From positions 1 through 64,000 of the forward strand of contig CAVTBT010000007.1 in NCBI GenBank assembly GCA_963733065.1: a stretch of 64,000 bases of DNA. Reading direction: 5' to 3'. Below the pieces are notes generated by a model. It saw only the letters and a program-made list of their open reading frames with translations, was not told the DNA's origin and made no database searches. Within the stretch, counting starts at the first letter, position 1. Each line of letters begins with the position of its first letter. Source of the stretch: CAVTBT01 sp963733065 (GTDB lineage: Bacteria; Actinomycetota; Thermoleophilia; Gaiellales; Gaiellaceae). Positions 55,202 to 63,259 of this stretch are shown here, piece by piece. The translations under genes were made by a program, and so were the position numbers.

Positions 55202-55852
55202 CTAGGCTCGACGCGCCTTCTGCAGGCCGTCGAGGATCAGGTCGAGCCCGACCTCGAAGGCGCTCACCTCGCGGTGCGCGCCGTCGGTCATGTGCTGGTC
55301 GCGGTGCTCGGTGAGGTGTGGGTAGTCGTCCCACGGCACCGATGCCATGAACCGCGCCACGAGCTCGTCGTCGGCGGCTGCTCCCGTCGTGTAGGCGATC
55401 TCCCACAGCGAGAAGCCGAAGATGTGGCCGTCGAGCAGGTGGTAGACGTGGTACGTCGTGGCGGCGTCGAAGCCGCCGCGTCGCAGCGTGCCGAGCAGGC
55501 GGTCCATGTAGTCGAGCCGCGCGGGGCGAAGGTGGCTGCCGCTCATCAGGAGACGTGCCGCCCACGGATGCCGCCGGAGCGCTGCGTGCACCGACAGCGC
55601 GCTCGCCCGGACAGCCGGCGCCCAGTCCTCCTCGTCCGACGGGAGTTCCCACTCGGCGAGGACGACGTCGAGCATCCCGTTGAGCAGGTCGTCCTTGTCG
55701 GCGACATGCCGGTAGAGCGACATCGCGCCGGACCCGAGCTCGAGGCCGACGCGGCGCATCGTGATCGCATCCACGCCCGATGCGTCCGCGATCTCGAGCC
55801 CCGCTCGGACGATCCGATCGCGGGTCAGCGGCTGGCGCGGCTGCGTCGGCAC
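55202..55852 (-). CDS. TetR-family repressor
   Basis: A 216-residue regulator: TRDRIVRAGLEIADASGVDAITMRRVGLELGSGAMSLYRHVADKDDLL is the N-terminal helix-turn-helix, and a TetR C-terminal ligand domain follows (LDGHIFGFSLWEIAYTTG). The frame opens earlier at an ATG at 55897, but that would put the operators inside the gene; the GTG at 55852 gives the usual TetR length. It is divergent from the quinone reductase-like gene across a tandem palindrome, so it probably represses both. Confidence 0.86.
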   Translation of the reverse strand: MPTQPRQPLTRDRIVRAGLEIADASGVDAITMRRVGLELGSGAMSLYRHVADKDDLLNGMLDVVLAEWELPSDEEDWAPAVRASALSVHAALRRHPWAARLLMSGSHLRPARLDYMDRLLGTLRRGGFDAATTYHVYHLLDGHIFGFSLWEIAYTTGAAADDELVARFMASVPWDDYPHLTEHRDQHMTDGAHREVSAFEVGLDLILDGLQKARRA

Positions 55853-55861
55853 GGTTGACAA

Positions 55862-55895
55862 GCGTACAGCGTACGCAATAGCGTACAGCGTACGC
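55862..55895. promoter_or_regulatory. Tandem operator between TetR repressor and reductase genes
   Basis: The 15-base GCGTACAGCGTACGC occurs twice, at 55862-55876 and 55881-55895, separated by AATA, so the copies are 19 bases apart. Each contains the palindrome GCGTACGC. This is a typical layout for a TetR site and explains why the early ATG at 55897 is unlikely to be used. Confidence 0.72.
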
Positions 55896-55921
55896 ATGGC
55901 TCAGGGCTCGAGACAGGACGG

Positions 55922-56879
55922 ATGAAGGCGGTCGTCGTCGAGCGGTACGGGCGGCTCGAGCAGCGGGAGCTGCCGACGCCCACGCCGTCGGCCGGCGAGG
56001 TGCTCGTCCGCGTCCGCGCGACATCGGTGAACGCGCTCGAGTGGTACACCCTGATGGGCCGGCCGTGGATCGCGCGGCCGATGATGGGGATCGTCCGGCC
56101 GCGGTCGCCCGAGCTCGGCAGCGACTTCTCGGGCGTCGTGGAGGCGGTCGGAGACGGCGTCACCGACCTCGTGCCCGGCGACGAGGTCTATGGCTCCCAG
56201 CACGGCGCGCTCGCCGAGTACGTCGCCGCGACGGCGGTCGAGCGGAAGCCGGCCAACCTCTCCTTCGAGGAAGCCGCGGCCGTGCCGGTCGCGGGGCTCT
56301 CGGCGCTGCAGGGGCTACGCGACCACGGTGCGGTCCAGCCAGGGCAGAAGGTGCTCGTGAACGGCGCCGCCGGAGGCGTCGGAACCTACGCGGTGCAGAT
56401 CGCCGCGGCGCTCGGGGCCGACGTGCATGCCGTCTGCAGCAGTCGCAACGTCGAGCAGAGCGAGGCGCTCGGCGCGACGCGGGTATTCGACTACGGGCGC
56501 GAGGACTTCGCGCGCTCCGGCGAGCGCTACGACGTCGTGCTCGACATCGCTGGGAACCGCTCGTGGCGTTCGCTGCGTCGCGTGCTCGCGCCCAAGGGCG
56601 TCGCCGTCGTGGTCGGCGGCCCGCGTCGGCGTCGGCTGACCGGGCCGCTCGGCCACATCGCGCGGATCCTGCTCGCGGCGAAGCTCGACCGCCGTCGGGC
56701 GTCGTTCTTCATCGCGAAGCCGAACCGGGACGACCTCGTCGCGCTCCGTGAGCTGATCGAGGCCGGACGCGTCCGGCCCGTGATCGAAAGGCGGTACGAG
56801 CTCTGCGGAGCTCGCCGAGGCGATGCGCGCGATGGCGGACGGGCACGCACGCGGAAAGCACGTCGTCACCGTGCCCTGA
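55922..56879 (+). pseudogene. NADPH:quinone reductase-like (zinc-free alcohol dehydrogenase family) protein, C-terminal frameshift
   Basis: The first ~295 residues are a normal medium-chain reductase: MKAVVVERYGRLEQRELP, ELGSDFSGVVEAVGDGV, VLVNGAAGGVGTYAVQIAAALG and VIERRYEL. At about 56805 the frame slips. The listed frame then reads an arginine-rich tail, whereas one base over it reads LAEAMRAMADGHARGKHVVTV and a stop at 56879, the normal family end. The zinc-ligand cysteines are absent, as expected for quinone reductases. It is divergent from and probably repressed by the TetR gene. Confidence 0.8.
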
Positions 56880-56893
56880 TCTAGGTTCCCCCG

Positions 56894-57918
56894 ATGGCGA
56901 CTCAGCTGCAGCTCACCCGCCGGCAGATCCTCGCGTTCCGACGGCAGGTCGGTGCGCTCGACGAGCGGCTTCCGCCGGGCCCGCGCTCGCTCCGGCGGCG
57001 GCGTGGGCGGGCCTGCAGGACAGCATGCCGCGAGCGGCGCTCCTCTCCATCCACGCCCGCGTAATGGGCACGAAGCCCGACACGTGGGCGGATCCGTCCC
57101 TCGTCCAGCTCTGGGGGCCGCGGTTCAGCACGTACGTCATCCCCGCGCGCGACCACGCCGTCTTCTCGCTCGGACGGCTGCCGGACGAGGGGACGGCCGG
57201 CAGGCGGCGTGCGGAAGACCTCGCCGCGCAGCTCCACACCCTCCTCGGGGGGAAGCGGATGACCGACAGCGAGGCGGGGCTCGATCTGGACGGGCACCCC
57301 AACCGGTTCCGCTATGCCGCGCCGACCGGCACGGTTCTGATCCGGTGGGAGGGAGCGCGAGCGCCCGTCATCTGGACCGTGCCGCGGCCGCCCATGGATC
57401 CCGGCGAGGCTCGCCTGGAGCTGGCGCGCCGGTACCTGCACGTCTTCGGCCCGACGACGCCGACGGCCTTCGTGGAGTGGGCGGGGATCGGCGCGCGAGA
57501 AGGACTTGCGGCGTTCGAGGCTCTCGCCATGTCGCTGACGCCGGTGCGGACGCCGATCGGCGAGGCCTGGATCCTCTCGAGCGACGAGCCGGCCCTCCGC
57601 GCCGAGGCGGCCCCGGCCGCTCCCGCGCGGCTCCTCCCAAGTGGCGACACCTACTACCTGCTGCAAGGCGCCGATCGCGAGCTGCTGGTTCCCGACGCCG
57701 CACGCCGGGCGCTCCTGTGGACCTCGCGAGTCTGGCCCGGGGCGATCCTCGTCGAGGGCGAGGTGGTGGGCACGTGGCGGCGGGCGGACGCAGCACTGAC
57801 GCTCCAGCCGTGGCGCCGACTGTCCCGCGCGGCGCGGCATGCGGTCGAAGCGGAGGCGGAAGCCTTGCCGCTCCCGGGTGTGCAAGGTCGGATCGTCGCC
57901 CGCTGGGACGACGACTAG
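56894..57918 (+). pseudogene. AlkZ/YcaQ-like winged-helix DNA glycosylase, one frameshift near the start
   Basis: ATG at 56894 starts QLTRRQILAFRRQVGALDER, but near 56996 (a GC-rich CGGCGGCGGCG run) the frame must shift to AAWAGLQDSMPRAALLSI to continue. The remaining frame to 57918 is intact: DPSLVQLWGPRFSTYVIPAR, HTLLGGKRMTDSEAG, RRYLHVFGPTTPTAFVEWAG and VPDAARRALLWTS-like. Members of this HTH_42 family remove alkylated or cross-linked bases. The stop is directly against the convergent next gene. Confidence 0.76.
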
Positions 57919-58917
57919 CTATCCCTCCTCGCGGCGCCGCCCTGCGCCGATCCCCTCCAGCTCGGCGGCCTCCAGCGCGTCCCCGGGAACGACCGCGACG
58001 TTGCACGCCGAAGCCGCGCGCAGCGTCGCCGTTCGCGTTCCGCCCTCGAGCAGCGCCCGCTCGCCGGCGATCGTCCCCGGCCCGAGCTCGGCAATCGGCT
58101 CGCCGTCGACCTCCACCGCGAGGATCCCGTCCAGCAGGAGGAACAGCTCGCTTCCTTCATCGCCCTGCTCGACGAGCGTCTCGCCGGCCTTGAGGCGCGT
58201 GCGGGAGAGCTTCGCGTCGCTGGCCAGCAGCCTCCGTGACAGCTCGCGCTCGAGCGCGCTCTCCGCCGCGGCCACGACGGCCTCGGAGTCCTCGCCGCCC
58301 CACGGGGTCTGCTCGCCATGCGACTCGCGGTACCAGGTCTTGAAGTCGACCGTGCCGCTCTTCTGCACGAGCTGGCCGCCGTCGTCGTAGATCCAGTGCC
58401 TCGGGAACTGGCTCGCTCCCACGACCTCGTGCTCGCTCGAGCCGTCGGCGTCGATCGTCAGCGCGAGCGTCGTCCAGGCCGTGGCCGACTGAATGCGGAA
58501 GAACGGCTTGCCGCTGACCCTGCGCGGAGCCGGGAAGCCCGCGCGGCCGCCGACCGTCTGCACGAACCGAACGCTGGTGTCGCTGCGCTCGGCGTCGGCC
58601 TGGATCGTCTCGAACGCCACGCCCGGTACGACGACGGCCTTCGGGCCGACCCGAAAGGTCGTCGAGCCCACGAAGGCCTCGCCCGCGTAGCCGTGGTCGA
58701 CGATCCGCCCGCCCTCGACCTCGACCCAAGCGCGGAGCAGGTTCGCCTCGCGGAACCGGTCCTCGTCGCGCAGCCGCTCGAGGTCGCCCTCCACCAGGCG
58801 ATCCGGCGGCGGCTCGTCGTAGTGGCCGATCCCGAGCTCGAACGGCAGCTTGGGCATGCCCTGGATTGCCTCGGACGGGATCCACGAGATCGCCGTCACC
58901 GAACGCTCGTGCCGCAT
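57919..58917 (-). CDS. Protein with a C-terminal cyclic-nucleotide-binding domain
   Basis: A 332-residue protein. The first ~215 residues are of unknown type (HYDEPPPDRLVEGDLERL, FVQTVGGRAGFPAPRRV, WIYDDGGQLVQKSGTVDFK). The last ~100 form a cNMP-binding domain: LKAGETLVEQGDEGSELFLLLDG, GEPIAELGPGTIAGERALLEGGTRTATLRA, with the phosphate cassette pattern GERALLEGGTRTAT. It may be a nucleotide-sensing enzyme or signalling protein. The catalytic or output role of the N-terminal half is not recognised. Confidence 0.75.
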   Translation of the reverse strand: MRHERSVTAISWIPSEAIQGMPKLPFELGIGHYDEPPPDRLVEGDLERLRDEDRFREANLLRAWVEVEGGRIVDHGYAGEAFVGSTTFRVGPKAVVVPGVAFETIQADAERSDTSVRFVQTVGGRAGFPAPRRVSGKPFFRIQSATAWTTLALTIDADGSSEHEVVGASQFPRHWIYDDGGQLVQKSGTVDFKTWYRESHGEQTPWGGEDSEAVVAAAESALERELSRRLLASDAKLSRTRLKAGETLVEQGDEGSELFLLLDGILAVEVDGEPIAELGPGTIAGERALLEGGTRTATLRAASACNVAVVPGDALEAAELEGIGAGRRREEG

Positions 58918-58965
58918 CGCGCGCGCTCCTTTCGTCGGACGGCGTCAACGCCGTCGGTGGCGACG

Positions 58966-59541
58966 CTACTCGATGCCGTCGAGGAAGGCGAGGACGCGCT
59001 GCTTGACCTGCGCCGCTGCACGCTCGTCGTAGTCGGCCAGGCCGCTGTCGGCGAACAGGTGCCGGTCGCCGGGATACGTGAAGAGCTCCGCGCCCTCGAC
59101 CGTCTCGTCGAGCTCGCGTGCGGCGTCGAGGTCGCCCTCGAGGGCGAACTCGTCCTGGTCCATCAGGTGGATCTGGAGCGGGACGCCGTCCGGCCAGTCG
59201 CCGCCGAACTCGGACGGCGGGACGGCCGAGTAGAGCAGCACGGCGCCCTTCGCGCCCGGGCGCGTCTGCGCCAGCTTCTGCGCGGGCATCGCACCGAGCG
59301 ACATGCCGGCGTAGACGAGCTCTTGCGGCAGGCCCTCGGCAGCCTGATCGGCGCGCTCCATGATCGTGGCGAAGCCGGCCTCCCGCATGTAGCCGAGGCC
59401 GTCGTCGAGCGCGGCGAAGGTCTGGCCGTCGTAGAGATCCGGCGTGTGCACGACGTGGCCCCCGGCGCGGAGCTCATCCGCGAAGGCCAGGACGCCCTCG
59501 GTCAGGCCGTGCGCGTGATGGAAGAGCAGGACCTCTGCCAT
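58966..59541 (-). CDS. Dienelactone hydrolase-family protein
   Basis: A 191-residue alpha/beta hydrolase. LLFHHAHGLTEGVLAFAD opens the fold; the nucleophile serine is in VYAGMSLGAMPAQKLA, where family members often have cysteine or serine. The Asp is in HLMDQDEFALEGD and the histidine in YPGDRHLFADSGLA. This is a normal length for the short branch. It follows the nucleotide-binding protein with a gap of about 50 bases on the same strand and may be upstream of it in a small operon. Substrate unknown. Confidence 0.82.
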   Translation of the reverse strand: MAEVLLFHHAHGLTEGVLAFADELRAGGHVVHTPDLYDGQTFAALDDGLGYMREAGFATIMERADQAAEGLPQELVYAGMSLGAMPAQKLAQTRPGAKGAVLLYSAVPPSEFGGDWPDGVPLQIHLMDQDEFALEGDLDAARELDETVEGAELFTYPGDRHLFADSGLADYDERAAAQVKQRVLAFLDGIE

Positions 59542-59626
59542 GCCGCATCAAGCGTAACCCGGCTCTCGCTGCCGAAACACGGCGGGCCGATTGACCGCCG
59601 GTCCGACGTCGCTGTAGCGTCGCCCG

Positions 59627-60085
59627 GTGACCTGGTACGAGCTCTGGCTCTTCCTCCACGTCCTCGCATCGATCGCGTGGATCGGGGGCGCGGCCACGAT
59701 CCAGGTCTTCGGCATCCTCACGAAGCGCGCCGCAGATCCGACCAAGAGCGCGTTCTTCGCCGCCAACGCCGCCCTGACGGTGCAGTGGGTGTTCCTGCCC
59801 GCCTCGCTCGTCGTCATCGTGTCCGGGATCGGCCTGACGGAGACGGGGAACTGGGACTGGGGCGAGCCGTTCATCGTCACAGGGCTCCTGCTGTGGGCGA
59901 TCGTCTTTCTCGTCGCGTTCGGGTTCCTCGGCCGGGCGATGGGACGCGCGGGTGCCCAGCTCGCAGCCGAAGGCCCCAGCCCGGCGCTCGGTCTGCGCAT
60001 GCGCAACCTCGTCTGGCTGTCGCGGGCCCTGCTCGCGGTCCTCGTCGTGATCGTCTTCCTCATGACGGTCAAGCCGGGCACCTAG
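59627..60085 (+). CDS. DUF2269-like integral membrane protein
   Basis: A 152-residue membrane protein with four hydrophobic segments and the pattern LFLHVLASIAWIGGAATIQVF near the start, as in DUF2269 proteins. GTG at 59627 starts it. It is divergent from the dienelactone hydrolase gene. The role of the family is not known. Confidence 0.7.
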   Translation: MTWYELWLFLHVLASIAWIGGAATIQVFGILTKRAADPTKSAFFAANAALTVQWVFLPASLVVIVSGIGLTETGNWDWGEPFIVTGLLLWAIVFLVAFGFLGRAMGRAGAQLAAEGPSPALGLRMRNLVWLSRALLAVLVVIVFLMTVKPGT

Positions 60086-60120
60086 GCGACTGCCGCGCCG
60101 ACCCTCCGGCCGACGGCATC

Positions 60121-61479
60121 ATGGTCCGCATGAGCGTCGACACACGGATCAAGGGCTTCGCAGGGGAGATCGTCCGCCCGGACGACCCCGACTACGACGC
60201 GGCGCGCGCCGTCTGGAACGGCTCGATCGACCGCCGCCCCGCGCTGATCGTCCGGCCGAGCGGCGCCGACGACGTCGTGTCGGCGCTCCGCTTCGCCCGC
60301 GAGGAGGACCTCCTCGTCGCCGTCCGCTGCGGCGGCCACAGCATCCCCGGCCTCTCGACGTGCGACGACGGCATCGTCATCGACCTCTCCCGGATCAACG
60401 GTGTAGACGTCGATCCCGAAGCCCGCACGGCCCGAGTCGGCGGCGGCTCTCTGCTCGCCGCGCTCGACGACGCGGCGCAGGCGCACGGGCTCGTGTGCCC
60501 GGTCGGCGTCGTCTCGCACACGGGCGTCGCCGGCCTCACGCTCGGCGGCGGTATGGGACGGCTGCAACGCAAGCTCGGCCTCACGATCGACAGCCTGCTC
60601 GCTGTCGAGCTCGTGACGGCGGACGGCCGGAAGGTCCGGGCGAGCGAGGACGAGCACCCCGAGCTCTTCTGGGGCATGCGGGGCGCGGGCGCGAACTTCG
60701 GGATCGTGACCTCGTTCGAGTTCCGGCTGCATCCGCTCGACGGGCAGGTCACGTACGGCACCGTCACGGTGCCGATCGGGAGGGGGGAGGAACTCGCCGG
60801 GCGGTTCCGCGAGCTCGTCGAGGCGGGCCCGGACGAGCTCTGGACATCCTTCGCGCTCACGGCACGGCCCGACGCGGACGGCGGGGCGGTTGCGACCATC
60901 GCCGTGATGCATCTCGGGCCGCCGGCCGACGCCGAGCGCGACCTCGCCGCGCTCCGCGCGCTCGACGACCCGCTCGAGAGCGCGATCGAGCTGAAGCCGT
61001 ATCTGGAGACGCAGCGCATGATGGACGCGCCGATGGCGTGGGGGCAGCGCTTCTCCTACAAGAGCGGGTTCCTGACGTCGCTGCCGGACGAGCTGCTGCA
61101 CACCTGGACGGAGCAGATGACCCGGTTCCCGGAGGGAGCCGAGGGCGGCTTTTCGATCTGGGCCTGGGGACGCGCGATCGCAGCCGTGCCCGAGGACGCA
61201 ACCGCCTTCACCGGCCGCGACGCGGCCTACTGGGCGGCCGCCGAGGCGTTCTGGACAGACGGGGACCTCGACGACGCGTGCCGCTCGTGGGCCCGGGCGG
61301 GCTCCGCCGCGGCGGAGCCGTACGCGACGGTCGGGCGGTACGTCAACGACGTGATCGAGGTCGGGGACGACGTCGTGCGCTCGGTCTACGGCGACGCGAA
61401 GCTCGAGCGGCTCGTGGCACTCAAGCGGGAATGGGATCCCGACAACGTGTTCCGGCTCAACCAGAACATCCGTCCGTAG
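60121..61479 (+). CDS. FAD-dependent oxidoreductase of the berberine-bridge-enzyme type
   Basis: A 452-residue flavin oxidase. RPALIVRPSGADDVVSALRFA is the FAD_binding_4 start, and the covalently linked histidine is in AVRCGGHSIPG. The GVAGLTLGGGMGRLQRKLGL loop and GMRGAGANFGIVTSFEFRLH follow. The C-terminal BBE segment ends ALKREWDPDNVFRLNQNI. The second covalent cysteine of bicovalent enzymes is serine or histidine here (VVSHTGVAG), so FAD is probably linked once. Relatives oxidise sugars, alkaloids or alcohols. ATG at 60121 or 60130; it follows the DUF2269 gene by about 35 bases. Confidence 0.84.
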   Translation: MVRMSVDTRIKGFAGEIVRPDDPDYDAARAVWNGSIDRRPALIVRPSGADDVVSALRFAREEDLLVAVRCGGHSIPGLSTCDDGIVIDLSRINGVDVDPEARTARVGGGSLLAALDDAAQAHGLVCPVGVVSHTGVAGLTLGGGMGRLQRKLGLTIDSLLAVELVTADGRKVRASEDEHPELFWGMRGAGANFGIVTSFEFRLHPLDGQVTYGTVTVPIGRGEELAGRFRELVEAGPDELWTSFALTARPDADGGAVATIAVMHLGPPADAERDLAALRALDDPLESAIELKPYLETQRMMDAPMAWGQRFSYKSGFLTSLPDELLHTWTEQMTRFPEGAEGGFSIWAWGRAIAAVPEDATAFTGRDAAYWAAAEAFWTDGDLDDACRSWARAGSAAAEPYATVGRYVNDVIEVGDDVVRSVYGDAKLERLVALKREWDPDNVFRLNQNIRP

Positions 61480-61527
61480 CCGGCGCGGTACCATTTCGTC
61501 CTGGGTCAGCGGCAAGGGGGTAGTCGG

Positions 61528-63225
61528 GTGAGCGTGGGGACTCGCTCGGGCTGGGGAACGAGGTTGCGGCTCGCCGCGCTGGCGGCGTTCTGTCTGCTCG
61601 TCGTCGCCCCTGCGGGCGCCGGTGAGCCGGAGACGGTGATCACGGAGCACCCGCCGGTCGTCAGCACGAGCCGGTCGGCGACCTTCGAGTTCCGCTCCGA
61701 CGAGGGCAGCTCGTTCCGCTGCACCCTCGACGGCGACACGCACAACTGCACGTCGCCGAGGACCTACACCGGGCTCTCCAACGGCATCCACCGGTTTGCG
61801 GTGCGCCTGGCGGGGTCGAACGAGTCGCCGGCCCGGTTCACGTGGACGATCATCGCCAGCGACGACCCGCCGACCACGACCATCCAGTCGGGGCCGTCCG
61901 GCGAGACGACGTCGACGTCCGCGACGTTCACGTTCACGGCGTCCGAGGACGGGGCGACGTTCGGCTGCGAGCTGGACGGCGGCAGCGACGTCCCGTGCAG
62001 CTCGCCGACGACCTACACCGGCCTCGCGGCGGGCCAGCATCGCTTCCGGGTCCGCGCCACAGGCCAGGGAGGGACAGGACCGCGGGCCGTGCGCGAGTGG
62101 ACAGTGAGGCCCGGGGACACGACGCCGCCGGTGCTGACGCTCCCGGCGAACAGGACCGTCGAGGCCAACGGCCCGCAGGGCTCGGAGGTCACGTTCGCGG
62201 TCAGCGCGACCGACGCCGGCAGCCCGCTGCCCGCCTCGGCCATCTCCTGCTCGCCTGCGTCAGGGGCGACCTTCGGCCTCGGCACGACGACCGTGCAGTG
62301 CACGGCGAAGGACGCGGCCGGCAACGAGGGCAAGGGCAGCTTCACGGTGACCGTGCGCGACACGACGCCTCCGACCATCAACGCGCCGGACGTCTCCGTC
62401 ACCGCCACCTCCGCGGCCGGGATCAGGCGCGGCGACGCGGCGCTGGCGCAGTACCTCGCGGGCGTTTCGGCCACCGACCTCGTCTCGCGGCCGACGCTGA
62501 CGAACGACGCACCCGAGACGCTGCCGGTCGGCCCGACCAACGTCACCTTCACGGCGCGCGACGCGGCCGGCAACGCCGCCACCAGGCGCGCGACGGTGAC
62601 GGTGCTGCCGTTGGGGACGCCCGCACCGCCGCTCGACCTGAAGCCGCCGGCCGACGTGCGGCGCGCCGTCGCGCGCGCCGGCGACGGCGTCGTGCGGCTG
62701 AGCTGGGTCGTGCCGGCACGGGACTTCCACCACGTCACGGTCACCCGCACGATCGTCGCCGCGCGGGCGGGTGCGAAGGTCGTCTACCGGGGCGCGAAGC
62801 GGAGCTTCATCGACCGCCGCCTGCGGAACGACCGGCGCTACCGCTACGTGATCGCGGCGTTCGACCGGGCGGGGAACCGCTCGCGCGGCGTGGTCGTGAC
62901 CGCCCGGCCGCGGGCCGTGCTGCTCGCGCGGCCGACCGCCGGGCAGCGGGTCACCAGGCCGCCGCTCCTCGTCTGGGCCGCCGTCCCCAACGCGTCGTAC
63001 TTCAACGTCCAGCTGTGGCGCGGCGGCCAGAAGCTGCTGTCCGCGTGGCCGGTTGGGCGCCGTCTCCAGCTCGGGCGCACATGGCGCTACGAGGGCAGGG
63101 CGCGGAGCCTGGAGCCCGGCGTCTACACCTGGTTCGTCTGGCCGGGGATCGGCCCGCGCAGCGCCGCCAAGTACGGGCCGATGCTCGGTAAGAGCACGTT
63201 CGTCGTGGTGCGGCCTCAGCTCTGA
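61528..63225 (+). CDS. Secreted multidomain protein with HYR/fibronectin-like repeats
   Basis: A 565-residue exported protein. A GTG start is followed by a signal peptide (LRLAALAAFCLLVVAPAGAG). Two similar units come first (FRCTLDGDTHNCTSPRTYTGL and FGCELDGGSDVPCSSPTTYTGL), each with a cysteine pair. HYR-type domains then occur (DTTPPVLTLPANRTVEANG, DTTPPTINAPDVSVTATS), followed by a fibronectin III-like unit and a C-terminal domain (TWRYEGRARSLEPGVYTWFVWPG). There is no anchor. Such proteins are frequent in soil actinobacteria of the Solirubrobacter type; the ligand is unknown. Confidence 0.8.
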   Translation: MSVGTRSGWGTRLRLAALAAFCLLVVAPAGAGEPETVITEHPPVVSTSRSATFEFRSDEGSSFRCTLDGDTHNCTSPRTYTGLSNGIHRFAVRLAGSNESPARFTWTIIASDDPPTTTIQSGPSGETTSTSATFTFTASEDGATFGCELDGGSDVPCSSPTTYTGLAAGQHRFRVRATGQGGTGPRAVREWTVRPGDTTPPVLTLPANRTVEANGPQGSEVTFAVSATDAGSPLPASAISCSPASGATFGLGTTTVQCTAKDAAGNEGKGSFTVTVRDTTPPTINAPDVSVTATSAAGIRRGDAALAQYLAGVSATDLVSRPTLTNDAPETLPVGPTNVTFTARDAAGNAATRRATVTVLPLGTPAPPLDLKPPADVRRAVARAGDGVVRLSWVVPARDFHHVTVTRTIVAARAGAKVVYRGAKRSFIDRRLRNDRRYRYVIAAFDRAGNRSRGVVVTARPRAVLLARPTAGQRVTRPPLLVWAAVPNASYFNVQLWRGGQKLLSAWPVGRRLQLGRTWRYEGRARSLEPGVYTWFVWPGIGPRSAAKYGPMLGKSTFVVVRPQL

Positions 63226-63242
63226 GCGGCTAGCTGCCGGCC

Positions 63243-63259
63243 CGAGGCCTCAGGCCTCG
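63243..63259. terminator. Perfect palindrome at the convergent gene ends
   Basis: CGAGGCCTCAGGCCTCG is an eight-base-pair stem with a one-base centre, 18 bases after the secreted-protein stop and covering the stop of the aldo/keto reductase on the other strand. No T-run follows, so it is a possible two-way terminator of the GC-rich type. Confidence 0.45.

Noticed and set aside
58318..61479. A single long open frame of over 1,000 codons on the plus strand
   Set aside because: Its first 600 codons lie antisense to three conserved genes and are Arg/Val/Leu/Asp shadow sequence typical of GC-rich DNA. Only the part from 60121 is a real protein.
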